Shown here one piece after another: positions 16,947-23,481 of a stretch of 46,765 bases of DNA. The DNA comes from a virus: IMG/VR virus record IMGVR_UViG_3300044680_000172, positions 1-46,765 of that record; one strand, given 5' to 3'. A program made the translations under genes and the position numbers. The notes under the pieces were generated by a model, which did no database searches, was not told the DNA's origin, and saw only the letters and a program-made list of their open reading frames with translations. Positions within the stretch are counted from its first letter, which is position 1. Every line of letters begins with the position of its first letter.

Positions 16947-18430
16947 CCCCGCTCCCTGCGATCCTGCACCAGGCGACCCAAGCGGGTCCTTGCCGCATCC
17001 CGCTCATCCGGCTCCCCTCCGGGTGCGTCAAAACCCCGCTCATGGAAATCGACTGGTCGGACTTCCCCGGAAGGTCGACCTCGGAGGTCGAGCATTTCCT
17101 CTCCCGGGCGGCCCAAGGATTCGCCGCTGCCCTCTCGATCCCGATCGGCAAGGTTTCGGTCCTGCGGCACTCGGGCGGCATCTTGAACCCCGGCACCTGC
17201 TACTTCTCCTTTTTCGCGCACGTCGATGACCGGAGGATCTTCGACGAGTCCGAGGCGTTCGCCCATTACCGGGGATCGGCCGGCGCCTCCGTTCCCGCGA
17301 AGGCGATCCCGGATTTCATCGACGTTTGAACTCCCCGTTTCGGGAAGTCCCCGCCTCACAGCCCCCTCTCTCTTCCACCTGCGCCGCAACGCCAGAAACG
17401 GTCGCTCGAGCGCAGCATAGGAGGCTCCTCCGCAGGCCAGGGCACCCCCCATGTCGAGCGCCCAATTCCCCCGCACCGGAACCAGGAACGGATTTTGCCA
17501 CAGGTACAGGCTGTACGAGAAAAGCCCAAGCGCTCTCAACGGCCCGAATGTCATCATTCGGACGAACCCCGACGGGCCCCTTCCGATCGCCGCTGCGACG
17601 ATTCCGGCCGACGCAGCCGACCGGATGCTCACCCCCGCCGCAATGGAGTACCCACCCCCAAGCCACCGATCGGCCAACGGCGACCCGACAAGAACGACCG
17701 CCGCAAGGAACGCGACGGCCGTCCCCGACCCTATCCGGAAAGCCAGTTTGCGCATCCAGGACTCCTCCCAGCAAAGGGCCAAAATGCACCCGAAGAGGAA
17801 CCGATCCGGCCCCAGGTGGAATGCCCGGTAGAAGTCGCCCCTCCCCCCAGGAACCGCGAAATACCATCCAACCCGCACGACCGGCATGAACGCGATGAGC
17901 GTGATCGCTCCCCGCTTCGCCCATTCGCGTCCGGCCAGCGCAAAGACAACCGGCCAAACCAGGTAAAACTGCTCCTCCATCGACAGGCTCCAGAGGTGAA
18001 AAAGGTATTTCGCCGCATCCGGCGTCCACCCCGACCGCAGGTAATTCGCGGCGAAAATCCCCGCCCCGCCGATCATTCCCCACGGGACCTTCGCCGCCCC
18101 AACAACCGTCAGGACCGACACCGCCCCCAAATACCCAAAAGCCGGCGGCAAGATCCGTATCGCCCTGCGAGCGTAGAACCCTCCCAGCGAGACCGACCCA
18201 TGGGCCTCCTCTTCGACGCACATCAGCCGCGTGATGAGAAAACCGCTCAGCGCAAAGAATAACCCCACCCCGCAAGCCCCCCAATCCGAAAGGACCGCCC
18301 CCACCGGCCCTCCCAATCCCGTGCCAAGCTGCGTCCAGCCGTGCCCGACCAGCACCAGCGCTATCGCGAACCCCCGCAGGCCGTCCAGCGGCAAAAGCCG
18401 GGTCGGTTCGTTCTGGCTTCCGCGGCTCAT
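16859..18430 (-). CDS. Acyltransferase 3 family (OafA-like O-acetyltransferase)
   Basis: 523 aa. Residues 1-350 form a membrane acyltransferase-3 domain with about ten hydrophobic segments. It begins with a Leu-Asp-Gly-Leu-Arg-Gly motif (which follows the start), then a Gly-Phe-Leu-Ile-Thr-Arg segment, an Arg-Arg-Ala-Ile-Arg-Ile-Leu-Pro-Pro motif, a Leu-Trp-Ser-Leu-Ser-Met-Glu-Glu-Gln-Phe-Tyr block and a terminal Leu-Glu-Arg-Pro-Phe. Relatives acetylate O-antigen or other cell-surface sugars, and prophage versions change serotype. The remaining 150 residues are Arg/Gly/Asp-rich and antisense to two plus-strand genes, so they may be a run-on caused by loss of the normal stop. Start is the ATG at 18430. 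Confidence 0.82.
   Translation of the reverse strand: MSRGSQNEPTRLLPLDGLRGFAIALVLVGHGWTQLGTGLGGPVGAVLSDWGACGVGLFFALSGFLITRLMCVEEEAHGSVSLGGFYARRAIRILPPAFGYLGAVSVLTVVGAAKVPWGMIGGAGIFAANYLRSGWTPDAAKYLFHLWSLSMEEQFYLVWPVVFALAGREWAKRGAITLIAFMPVVRVGWYFAVPGGRGDFYRAFHLGPDRFLFGCILALCWEESWMRKLAFRIGSGTAVAFLAAVVLVGSPLADRWLGGGYSIAAGVSIRSAASAGIVAAAIGRGPSGFVRMMTFGPLRALGLFSYSLYLWQNPFLVPVRGNWALDMGGALACGGASYAALERPFLALRRRWKREGAVRRGLPETGSSNVDEIRDRLRGNGGAGRSPVMGERLGLVEDPPVIDVREKGEVAGAGVQDAARVPQDRNLADRDREGSGESLGRPGEEMLDLRGRPSGEVRPVDFHERGFDAPGGEPDERDAARTRLGRLVQDRRERGHSIFRCRKTGEILCRRNWPLDCDPRNSS
16943..17329 (+). CDS. Hypothetical protein, 128 aa
   Basis: Mixed alpha/beta protein with a Met-Glu-Ile-Asp-Trp-Ser-Asp-Phe motif near residue 35 and a Cys-Tyr-Phe-Ser-Phe-Phe strand near 88. 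It is coupled to the KTSC gene by an ATGA overlap, which supports it as real. Its whole length lies antisense to the unusually long tail of the acyltransferase frame. No family recognised. Confidence 0.55.
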   Translation: MTPLPAILHQATQAGPCRIPLIRLPSGCVKTPLMEIDWSDFPGRSTSEVEHFLSRAAQGFAAALSIPIGKVSVLRHSGGILNPGTCYFSFFAHVDDRRIFDESEAFAHYRGSAGASVPAKAIPDFIDV

Positions 18431-18860
18431 CCGCGATTTCAAAGCGCAAGCCCATTGCGGAGTCAACGACCTCAGCGTTACGGTTCCGAGACGATCGCAT
18501 TCGACCGGCGCCACCAGGCCCCTGCCTACAAGCCGGCCTCACGCGCGAGGAAAGGTGTGGAGGGGGCAATCGGATTCGGTCCGTGCGGCATCCATTCCCC
18601 AGGGAGGGGGGTGGCCGTGGGGTCAACCATCGCTCGACCGTCCGACCATCCGGGAGTGCCTGCGGCTGCCTGTCGCTGCGCACGGTCGCTAGACAGGCGG
18701 CGTTGCCATCCGACCAGCGGATCGCGCTCGGTCGGGGACTCTCCTTTCACGCTACGCAGCCGCGCACAAGGACTATGACTCCTCGCCAAGCCGGCGCCAC
18801 CGGATCGCTTGCGTCGAGGCGCGTTTCGCGTTTCCAGATTCCTTATCCTCGATCAACGAT
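18431..18860. other. 430-bp gap between terS and the acyltransferase gene
   Basis: No convincing gene. On the minus strand a GTG-started frame of about 75 codons crosses part of it, but its composition looks random. A TTGACC (complement near 18622-18627) could be a -35 box. Several CGACC/GGTCGG words are spread over 18630-18730. Packaging initiation sites often lie in or near terS, so a pac or cos site could be here, though nothing proves it. Confidence 0.3.
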
Positions 18861-19427
18861 TTACGCAACTTGAGTCACGCGCACCGGAATGGGGTCGGCA
18901 GCGACTCGCGTATCCGGTGTGATGTTACGCTCGGCACGCTGGTTTGATCGCGCCATGAAGAGATTGAGCGTCATTCCCCCCGTTTCCGTAGATTCGCGCC
19001 GATCCAGGTTTCGCGCTTTCCTCACGATTTCATGAAAGTTACGCGCGGCGGTGCTGAGCATGCTGACGCCTTTGTCATTCTTCTGCTCCAACCGCTCGCT
19101 GCACGTCTCAAGAGTGCGGATCGTGAGGTCTTCGGCGAGGATCGCCGTCGCATCCTGAATGCGCTGCGTGTCCACCTCGTTGGCCTGATCGGCCTCGATC
19201 TGCCGATCCGCCTTGGCGATGGCCTTTTCCCGGCGCTTTTCGCGCAGCTGGGTCCATCCTCTGCGATGGGCGAGAGCGCCGACCTGGCGAGGGGTGAGCC
19301 CGAGTGCATCCGCGATGACGCCGGGCCCCTGACAACCGACCACATAGAGCCGTTTCGCCGCGAGCTCGACCGAGAGGGGCAGGTTGCGCTGGCGGAGGCG
19401 TGGGTTGGGGAGGCGGGCTGCGCTCAT
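18861..19427 (-). CDS. terS: Terminase small subunit-like protein
   Basis: 188 aa. The N-terminal half has a helix-turn-helix of the small-terminase kind: a Lys-Arg-Leu-Tyr-Val-Val-Gly segment, Val-Ile-Ala-Asp-Ala-Leu-Gly as helix one, Thr-Pro-Arg-Gln-Val as helix two, then a Trp and a Lys/Arg-rich helix. A long coiled helix follows (residues 75-140), as in oligomerising small terminases that recognise phage DNA. It lies upstream of terL in transcription order but is separated by the acyltransferase gene and an opposite-strand operon. Start is the ATG at 19427. Confidence 0.72.
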   Translation of the reverse strand: MSAARLPNPRLRQRNLPLSVELAAKRLYVVGCQGPGVIADALGLTPRQVGALAHRRGWTQLREKRREKAIAKADRQIEADQANEVDTQRIQDATAILAEDLTIRTLETCSERLEQKNDKGVSMLSTAARNFHEIVRKARNLDRRESTETGGMTLNLFMARSNQRAERNITPDTRVAADPIPVRVTQVA

Positions 19428-19594
19428 AGGAGTGGCTGCGAGGTGGCGTGTCTGGGAGCGTGGACGGGCCTGATGTCTGAGAGTTGAGGTGTGGTCGCTT
19501 TGGGGTGATAGGTGTCTGCGGGAGGGGCGTCAAGCGCGGGCAACCCAAATAACAATTTGGCCGAGAGTGCGCTAACACCCTCGGCCGTACAATC

Positions 19595-19668
19595 GGGCAG
19601 GCTCCTGGCGGCGACTACCTCAGAGTTTGCACCTGAGAGTATGGGTTCGATTCCCATCCTGTCCACCC
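19595..19668 (+). tRNA. tRNA-like element, possibly degenerate
   Basis: A seven-pair acceptor stem can form (19595-19601 with 19658-19664, one G-U), with a discriminator A. There is a perfect five-pair T arm with a TTCGATT loop (19641-19657), and a four- or five-pair anticodon stem around 19618-19640. Total length fits a tRNA. The D arm is poor, the anticodon cannot be fixed (UUG or UGC readings both need a mismatch) and the 3' end is ACCC, not CCA. It may be a decayed tRNA or a former attachment site. Confidence 0.35.
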
Positions 19669-19948
19669 AAAACCTAAAATCGGGCAGGACATGGCCAACG
19701 TACTCAGCAACGAAAAGCGGGTGATGGTCAGCGTTGGATGGAGAATCGCGCGGCCTTCGGTGTTTCTGGGGGTTCTCGGAATTCGGAAATGCCGACGGAG
19801 ATGCATCCTCGCCGGGCTTTGGTGCCCGTGCTGCGGATTTTAGCGATGGGCAGCCGGAGGAAACGTGTCGAGCTAAAATATCGCAGGTTAGGGTTTGAGC
19901 GCAATGCGCTTGCGCAAGATCGAGCGTGGGACGGTGGCAAATAGCTTG

Positions 19949-19965
19949 CATAATCATTACGTAAC
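19949..19965 (+). promoter_or_regulatory. Promoter/operator before the 20 kb plus-strand genes
   Basis: CATAAT at 19949-19954 is a good -10 box that overlaps TAATCATTACGTAAC, one copy of the operator-like word also found near 21.66, 22.80, 23.41, 23.45 and 38.60 kb. It sits 13 bases before the ATG at 19978, so a bound regulator would block transcription. Confidence 0.45.
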
Positions 19966-19977
19966 TGCAGCGTAGGG

Positions 19978-20256
19978 ATGACAACTCAAAACGCGATGAC
20001 TCCAACCACCAAACCCATCACGATCCCAGCCATGGCCACCACAAACGACAGAGACGCGGCTCGGCGCAACACAGTCGCAAACATTGTGACCTACACGCAA
20101 ACTGACGCAGATGGCTGCTTGCACACTGCCGAGTGTCGGATTGATCGGCCCTACCGATTGACTCCCGGCGGGGCACTCAGGATAATCCGCGCCACCGGTG
20201 TCCCGGTGGTCGATGTCGAGCGCATCCAAGTGCTCGGGATCGGAGGCCGGTCATGA
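19978..20256 (+). CDS. Hypothetical protein, 92 aa
   Basis: Thr/Ala-rich N-terminus, then a compact domain with Cys at residues 46 and 52 and a Leu-Thr-Pro-Gly-Gly-Ala-Leu-Arg-Ile segment. It is the first gene behind a promoter that carries the shared operator word. The G+C content is lower than in its neighbours at its start. A small early regulatory or replication accessory protein is possible. Its stop overlaps the ATG of a 13-codon frame (ATGA). Confidence 0.5.
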   Translation: MTTQNAMTPTTKPITIPAMATTNDRDAARRNTVANIVTYTQTDADGCLHTAECRIDRPYRLTPGGALRIIRATGVPVVDVERIQVLGIGGRS

Positions 20257-20294
20257 GTACCCATTTTGACCGGTTGCTGAAACACCTCGAATGA
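20253..20294 (+). CDS. Micro-ORF, 13 aa
   Basis: Starts in an ATGA overlap with the preceding stop and ends two bases before the GTG of the next gene. The peptide is short and basic with two His. It is one of several tiny frames that fill the gaps between coupled genes in this phage. Confidence 0.25.
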   Translation: MSTHFDRLLKHLE

Positions 20295-20295
20295 C

Positions 20296-20568
20296 GTGGG
20301 CTGCGGCGATTTGAAGCCCGATTTCTCGTTCGCGGCGACGACAACCGTCAACATCGGCGGCGACGAATTCGACGTGAATTGCGAGGTGTTTTTCTACACC
20401 GACGATTCGGGCCTGATCGTCGAATTCATGGAGGCAGCGATGCCGGGGGGCGCCAAGCTGCGCATGAAGCCCTCCGGCTCCGAGCGGGAGCGGTGGGAGG
20501 AACAGGCGGCGGAGACGTGGCCGAACGTCCGAGCCCGCATTCCGCGGCTCCAGCTCGCTAGGCGCTGA
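20296..20568 (+). CDS. Hypothetical protein, 90 aa
   Basis: Starts with a GTG. The N-terminal 55 residues are beta-rich and acidic (an Ile-Gly-Gly-Asp-Glu-Phe-Asp-Val-Asn-Cys-Glu-Val strand). The C-terminus is a charged helix with Trp-Glu-Glu and an Arg-rich end. It overlaps the 3' end of the convergent replication gene by 11 bases. No family recognised. Confidence 0.5.
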   Translation: MGCGDLKPDFSFAATTTVNIGGDEFDVNCEVFFYTDDSGLIVEFMEAAMPGGAKLRMKPSGSERERWEEQAAETWPNVRARIPRLQLARR

Positions 20569-21439
20569 TCGGCGATGAAAGCCGCTCCCTCACCCTTTCT
20601 TGGGCGCTCGGCGGAAGGTCGGACCAGGCCCTTTGGTGATGCTGGAAGGTAGGCCAGAGGGCTTTTGCGGCCTCCCTCCATCCGTTCGGCTCCGGCGTTT
20701 CGAGCCTCAACTTCCTCCCGTCCGGGCTCCAGGAAGATTCCGGGTCATTGTACCGCTGGCCGTTGAACCAGGTCGCCGGATGAGGGATGAACCGCTCCTC
20801 CGTGCCGCGAACAGCCTTTCCATACGCAAGAACGCGTTCCAAAAGCCACCCCGCACTCTTTTCCCTCATCGCCTTCGAAATCGCCCGTAATGCGACGGGG
20901 CGTGCGGTTTTGCGCGGATAGGCGGCGTAGATCGCTTCGGCGGTCGTGCCGTCAAGCTCGAGGTCGGAAGCGCGCACCCCCGGAGGGTTCCCGGCTAATG
21001 TTCTTTCTGTTCTGTTCTGTTCTGTTCTATCGTCACCATGGGGGCACGAAGGCGTCATGCAGGCGTCAGGTTCGCGGCAGTCAAGTGCCAGCTCGTTATC
21101 CGGCACTCGTTTGCATTCGAGCCAACCGCAGGAAACGAGTGCCGGGAGGGCCTTCTCGAACCAGGACGCGGGAGCTCGCGTTTTGAGGGACAGCGACTGA
21201 GCGTCGTGAGGCTCGTCATTGCGGCGCACCAGACTGCCGCGAAGGTGACAGCGGGAAGCCACCTGCAGGATCAAGATCCAGGCGGCGAAGACTTCGGCGC
21301 CGTCCTTCGAGGTGATGATCCGGTTGTATGCCTCCCCATCGTGGCTATTCGGAACTGGCACCCAGGACAGTTCCTTGACGAGGCGAGAGCGATTGTTTTC
21401 GTAGATTTCGTTCCAGCGGGAGACAGAGTAGAGATTCAT
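20558..21439 (-). CDS. Replication initiator / helicase-loader-like protein
   Basis: 293 aa. The N-terminal part contains a winged-helix-like segment with Thr-Arg-Ala-Pro-Ala-Ser-Trp-Phe and Leu-Val-Ser-Cys-Gly-Trp-Leu-Glu. A linker with three Cys and a His follows. The C-terminal domain has the block Ala-Tyr-Pro-Arg-Lys and, later, Phe-Ile-Pro-His-Pro-Ala-Thr-Trp-Phe-Asn-Gly, typical of lambda O / DnaD-like phage replication proteins. It would open the phage origin and bring host helicase; the phage has no polymerase of its own. The ATG at 21439 is preferred over an upstream alternative start because the extension crosses hairpins. Confidence 0.72.
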   Translation of the reverse strand: MNLYSVSRWNEIYENNRSRLVKELSWVPVPNSHDGEAYNRIITSKDGAEVFAAWILILQVASRCHLRGSLVRRNDEPHDAQSLSLKTRAPASWFEKALPALVSCGWLECKRVPDNELALDCREPDACMTPSCPHGDDRTEQNRTERTLAGNPPGVRASDLELDGTTAEAIYAAYPRKTARPVALRAISKAMREKSAGWLLERVLAYGKAVRGTEERFIPHPATWFNGQRYNDPESSWSPDGRKLRLETPEPNGWREAAKALWPTFQHHQRAWSDLPPSAQERVRERLSSPISA

Positions 21440-21472
21440 GGCTCGAGGGGGGCGCCCGATCCGGGCAAAAGG

Positions 21473-21509
21473 AAACCCCCGGGCCGCTTCCACACAGCAC
21501 CGGGGGTTT
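21473..21509 (-). terminator. Hairpin terminator after the tRNA gene
   Basis: Perfect 10-base inverted repeat AAACCCCCGG (21473-21482) / CCGGGGGTTT (21500-21509) with a 17-base loop. On the minus strand it is followed by TTTCCTTTT-like sequence. It lies between the tRNA and the replication gene, so it may end or attenuate the transcript coming through the tRNA. It could work in both directions. Confidence 0.6.
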
Positions 21510-21566
21510 AATTGGTCGGGCTCGCACCGCGACCGAAAGTGAGCCGGTGGAAGGCAGCACGGAGAT

Positions 21567-21641
21567 TGGTTGCAGGGACCGGAATCGAACCGGCGACCTC
21601 CAGGTTATGAGCCTGGCGCGCTACCGCTGCGCCACCCTACG
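21567..21641 (-). tRNA. tRNA-Met (CAU), initiator-like
   Basis: 75 bases with an encoded CCA end. The anticodon loop is CTCATAA with a five-pair stem CCAGG/CCTGG. The D arm is GCGC/GCGC and the T arm CCGG-TTCGATT-CCGG. The first acceptor pair is C1 against A72, a mismatch that is the hallmark of bacterial initiator tRNA; the other six pairs form (one G-U). Against this, the anticodon stem has only two of the three consecutive G-C pairs of initiators, and position 11-24 is C-G. It is transcribed from the promoter at the end of the integrase gene. Confidence 0.88.
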
Positions 21642-21654
21642 AGCGCCGACCTCA

Positions 21655-21677
21655 TTACGTAACCGATACGGAGTCAA
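21655..21677 (-). promoter_or_regulatory. Promoter/operator for tRNA-Met and replication gene
   Basis: Minus strand TTGACT (21677-21672), nine bases, then TTACGTAA (21662-21655). The same TTGAC[GT]-N9-TTACGTA arrangement is present before the integrase and before the 23.5 kb regulator. It overlaps the last codon of the integrase gene and lies just upstream of the tRNA. Confidence 0.5.
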
Positions 21678-22693
21678 GCGGGAAATTCCAGGACGCGCGA
21701 TTCCGCAGCCTTCGGCGCAAGCCCGAAGAATTTCTCGCCCTCGGTCCGGGTGGTTAGCCCTCGGTAATGCCGGTGGAGGAGGGCCGGGCTTCCCATGTGC
21801 CCGAGCCAGAGGGAAACCTTGGATGCATCCGAGGTGAACGCGACGGCGTAGGTGGCGAATGTGTGCCGGTAGGCATCGTGGGGCCACTTCCGGCGTCGGT
21901 CGGTCCGGCGACCGAATCCGGCGAGGTACGCTCCCAACTCCTGCCAGCTGGGTGCCAAGGAGGAGGCGATCGGCGAGGAGGGCTTGCCAGGGCTCGGAAG
22001 CCATCTCCAGAGCGTTTCCGGAAGCCCCTCGACAATCCGGGCGTACCCGGTCTTGGCGATTTCGGCTGGGATGCGGATGATCCGCTCCTCGATGTTGAGG
22101 CAGCCCCAGGTAAGCGGCGGTTTGCCGACCCCGGCCACCTCATGCGGCCGTATGCCCGCGAAAAGGCAAAGGCAGATCGGAGCCAGATGCTTCCCGGCCC
22201 GGTCAAGGATCGCCTCGACCTCGGCGACCGAGAGAAAGGTGATCGTCTCGGGGCGTTCGGCGCTCACCTCCATCCCGGCCGTCACGTCCTCGCCCGCCAG
22301 AGCCGGCTCCTGCGCCGAAGCCCAGTTCCAGAAAACCCGGACGGCCCGGGCGTGGCTGCGCTTTGTCCCTTCCGCCGCCTCGAGCGAACCGACCCATTCC
22401 CGGACCTTCGCCTTCGTCACCTCGTTCATCGAAAAGCCGCCGAATTTCGAGACGAACGCCCCGATCTTGGATTCGTACCAGGCGTACGTGTGGCCGCGCG
22501 TAGTCAGGAGCCGGTCGTGGAGGAAGAGATTCGCGCACTCCCTAACCGAGATGTTCTTGACCGCTCTTCGGCCGGCGATAGCCAGCCGGGCGGCCTCGGA
22601 GAGCGATACTCCGGAGCCGGCGAGGATTTCGAGGGCCGAGCGGGCGTCGGACTTTTGATCCGCGCCGAGAAGGAAGTTTGATCGTGGGCTCAT
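21674..22693 (-). CDS. int: Tyrosine recombinase / phage integrase
   Basis: 339 aa. The N-terminal 45 residues are probably an arm-binding part. A SAM-like core-binding domain follows (residues 50-140) and then the catalytic domain. Visible catalytic residues are Arg182 (Gly-Ile-Arg-Pro-His-Glu), His272 and Arg276 (His-Asp-Ala-Tyr-Arg-His), His299 (Leu-Gly-His-Met-Gly) and the nucleophile Tyr310 (His-Tyr-Arg-Gly). It inserts the phage into the host chromosome by site-specific recombination, very likely at a tRNA-Phe gene, because the 3' half of such a gene lies 170 bp upstream. It has its own promoter with the shared operator word. Confidence 0.93.
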   Translation of the reverse strand: MSPRSNFLLGADQKSDARSALEILAGSGVSLSEAARLAIAGRRAVKNISVRECANLFLHDRLLTTRGHTYAWYESKIGAFVSKFGGFSMNEVTKAKVREWVGSLEAAEGTKRSHARAVRVFWNWASAQEPALAGEDVTAGMEVSAERPETITFLSVAEVEAILDRAGKHLAPICLCLFAGIRPHEVAGVGKPPLTWGCLNIEERIIRIPAEIAKTGYARIVEGLPETLWRWLPSPGKPSSPIASSLAPSWQELGAYLAGFGRRTDRRRKWPHDAYRHTFATYAVAFTSDASKVSLWLGHMGSPALLHRHYRGLTTRTEGEKFFGLAPKAAESRVLEFPA

Positions 22694-22795
22694 GGTGGAA
22701 GTTTTCGGCTACCCTGAAACGCAAGGAGTTTCGGGCCGGAAAGTCCTCGCGGATTCCACGGGCACCGACCGAATGCCGAATGCATAACTAAGGAG

Positions 22796-22817
22796 TACGT
22801 AATGGAGGCTCCGTCAA
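22796..22817 (-). promoter_or_regulatory. Integrase promoter/operator
   Basis: Minus strand TTGACG (22817-22812), nine bases, TTACGTA (22802-22796). It stands about 100 bases before the integrase ATG and next to the attP-like tRNA fragment. Same architecture as at 21.66 and 23.45 kb. Confidence 0.5.
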
Positions 22818-22862
22818 GTTTTTCGTCGTTTGCGCCCGTTGTCGCGCAAACTGTTGGGGAGG

Positions 22863-22910
22863 TGGTGGCAAGACCCGGAATCGAACCGGGGACACAAGGA
22901 TTTTCAGTCC
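22863..22910 (-). other. attP candidate: 3' half of a tRNA-Phe gene
   Basis: On the minus strand this reads as a tRNA-Phe from the anticodon stem to the CCA end: loop CTGAAAA (anticodon GAA), variable GTGTC, T arm CCCGG-TTCGATT-CCGGG, acceptor TCTTGCC, A, CCA. The 5' half is missing: the sequence before it cannot form the D arm or the acceptor partner (no GGCAAGA at the right distance). Phages that integrate into tRNA genes carry exactly such a 3' part as the attP core, so that the gene is restored after insertion. It lies beside the integrase gene. The exact crossover bases cannot be seen. Confidence 0.72.
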
Positions 22911-23021
22911 CGAACCACTCGCTTTGCCGCAAGGTCTTGCGACTGCCGAGGGAACCTGATTCCAAAAATGGGGATTCGCCCCTATGGCGCCCCACCGAAG
23001 ACCGTGATAAACTCCTTGCCG

Positions 23022-23237
23022 ATGCCCCACCGTCCGGCGCAGGTTTACGCGCGGGATTTCCACAACCTGGAGAATTTCGCGAGGCTCCTTTTGTCCTATC
23101 TGCACCCCCTCCAGAAGGAATCCGCCTGGGAGCAATGGAAGGCTATTTGCGCGCACGCCGACGCCGGGTTCGGTGGCTGGACTCAGTTTCCAGCCGCTCC
23201 GTCGCCGCAGAGGCAGAGACGGTCGTCGGCGCGCTAG
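23022..23237 (+). CDS. Possible small gene, 71 aa
   Basis: The frame from the ATG at 23022 has protein-like composition in its first 50 residues (aromatic residues, Asp-Phe-His-Asn-Leu-Glu, Trp-Glu-Gln-Trp) but ends in an Arg/Ser/Gln tail. It is convergent with the ribbon-helix-helix gene and overlaps its 3' end by 95 bases. No ribosome binding site is visible. Confidence 0.35.
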   Translation: MPHRPAQVYARDFHNLENFARLLLSYLHPLQKESAWEQWKAICAHADAGFGGWTQFPAAPSPQRQRRSSAR

Positions 23238-23385
23238 CGAGGTCTCCGCGAATCAGGTCCTGGATGTAGCCCGATAGGGACCCGTACCCGAGCCTGCGCG
23301 CCTGTTCGGTCGCCTCCCGGTGCATCCGGGCGGTCATGGAGCCCGTCACCTTGATGAAGGCTTGTGGGTCGTTCGGGTATTTCAT
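23143..23385 (-). CDS. Ribbon-helix-helix regulator (leftward)
   Basis: 80 aa. A strand with Ile-Lys-Val-Thr-Gly is followed by a helix with Glu-Ala-Thr-Glu-Gln-Ala-Arg-Arg-Leu-Gly and a second helix (Leu-Ser-Gly-Tyr-Ile-Gln-Asp-Leu-Ile), the Arc/CopG/MetJ fold in which two strands of a dimer read the DNA groove. The C-terminus is Ser/Thr-rich and ends in Arg/Lys residues. It is transcribed away from a second protein of the same fold (23482) across a region with two inverted CGTAATC words. It probably controls itself, its partner and the lysis-lysogeny choice. Confidence 0.72.
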   Translation of the reverse strand: MKYPNDPQAFIKVTGSMTARMHREATEQARRLGYGSLSGYIQDLIRGDLASAPTTVSASAATERLETESSHRTRRRRARK

Positions 23386-23405
23386 GGGAGAATTGCCAGT
23401 GTTAG

Positions 23406-23430
23406 TTACGTAATCATTGCACTTCGTCAA
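23406..23430 (-). promoter_or_regulatory. Leftward promoter with operator for RHH gene
   Basis: Minus strand TTGACG (23430-23425), eleven bases, TTACGTAA (23413-23406), then TAACTA as a possible -10 with a 16-base spacer. The operator word overlaps the end of the spacer and the -10 region, so a bound protein would exclude RNA polymerase. Confidence 0.5.
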
Positions 23431-23438
23431 GATTTTTG

Positions 23439-23460
23439 TTGACGGCGTAATCGTTACGTA
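23439..23460 (+). promoter_or_regulatory. Rightward early promoter with operator
   Basis: TTGACG (23439-23444), nine bases, TTACGTA (23454-23460). The segment CGTAATCGTTACG (23446-23458) is an inverted repeat with a three-base centre, as expected for a dimeric regulator. It precedes the plus-strand early operon and faces the leftward promoter 9 bases away. Confidence 0.55.
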
Positions 23461-23481
23461 TTGGCTACGGATCAACAAGCC

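Larger units (their letters stand above)
19428..19977. other. 550-bp region without a clear gene
   Basis: It contains two small inverted repeats (CCAAAT/ATTTGG at 19545-19560 and GGCCGAG/CTCGGCC at 19559-19586), a tRNA-like element (19595-19668) and an 11-base direct repeat AATCGGGCAGG (19591-19601 and 19678-19688). A 50-codon frame from the ATG at 19691 begins Met-Ala-Asn-Val-Leu-Ser-Asn-Glu-Lys-Arg, which recalls the start of some transposase-type helix-turn-helix proteins. The rest does not match. The region looks like a patch of remnants. Confidence 0.4.

Noticed and set aside
19738-19944. 68-codon plus-strand frame
   Set aside because: Basic, featureless composition and no promoter or ribosome binding site; overlaps the remnant-rich region.
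19424-20005. 193-codon minus-strand frame
   Set aside because: It reads through the antisense of the tRNA-like element and shows the typical false-protein sequence such regions give; no ribosome binding site.
22863-22945. Complete tRNA-Phe gene
   Set aside because: The 3' half is perfect, but no D arm or matching 5' acceptor can be placed upstream at a legal distance; kept only as an attP candidate.
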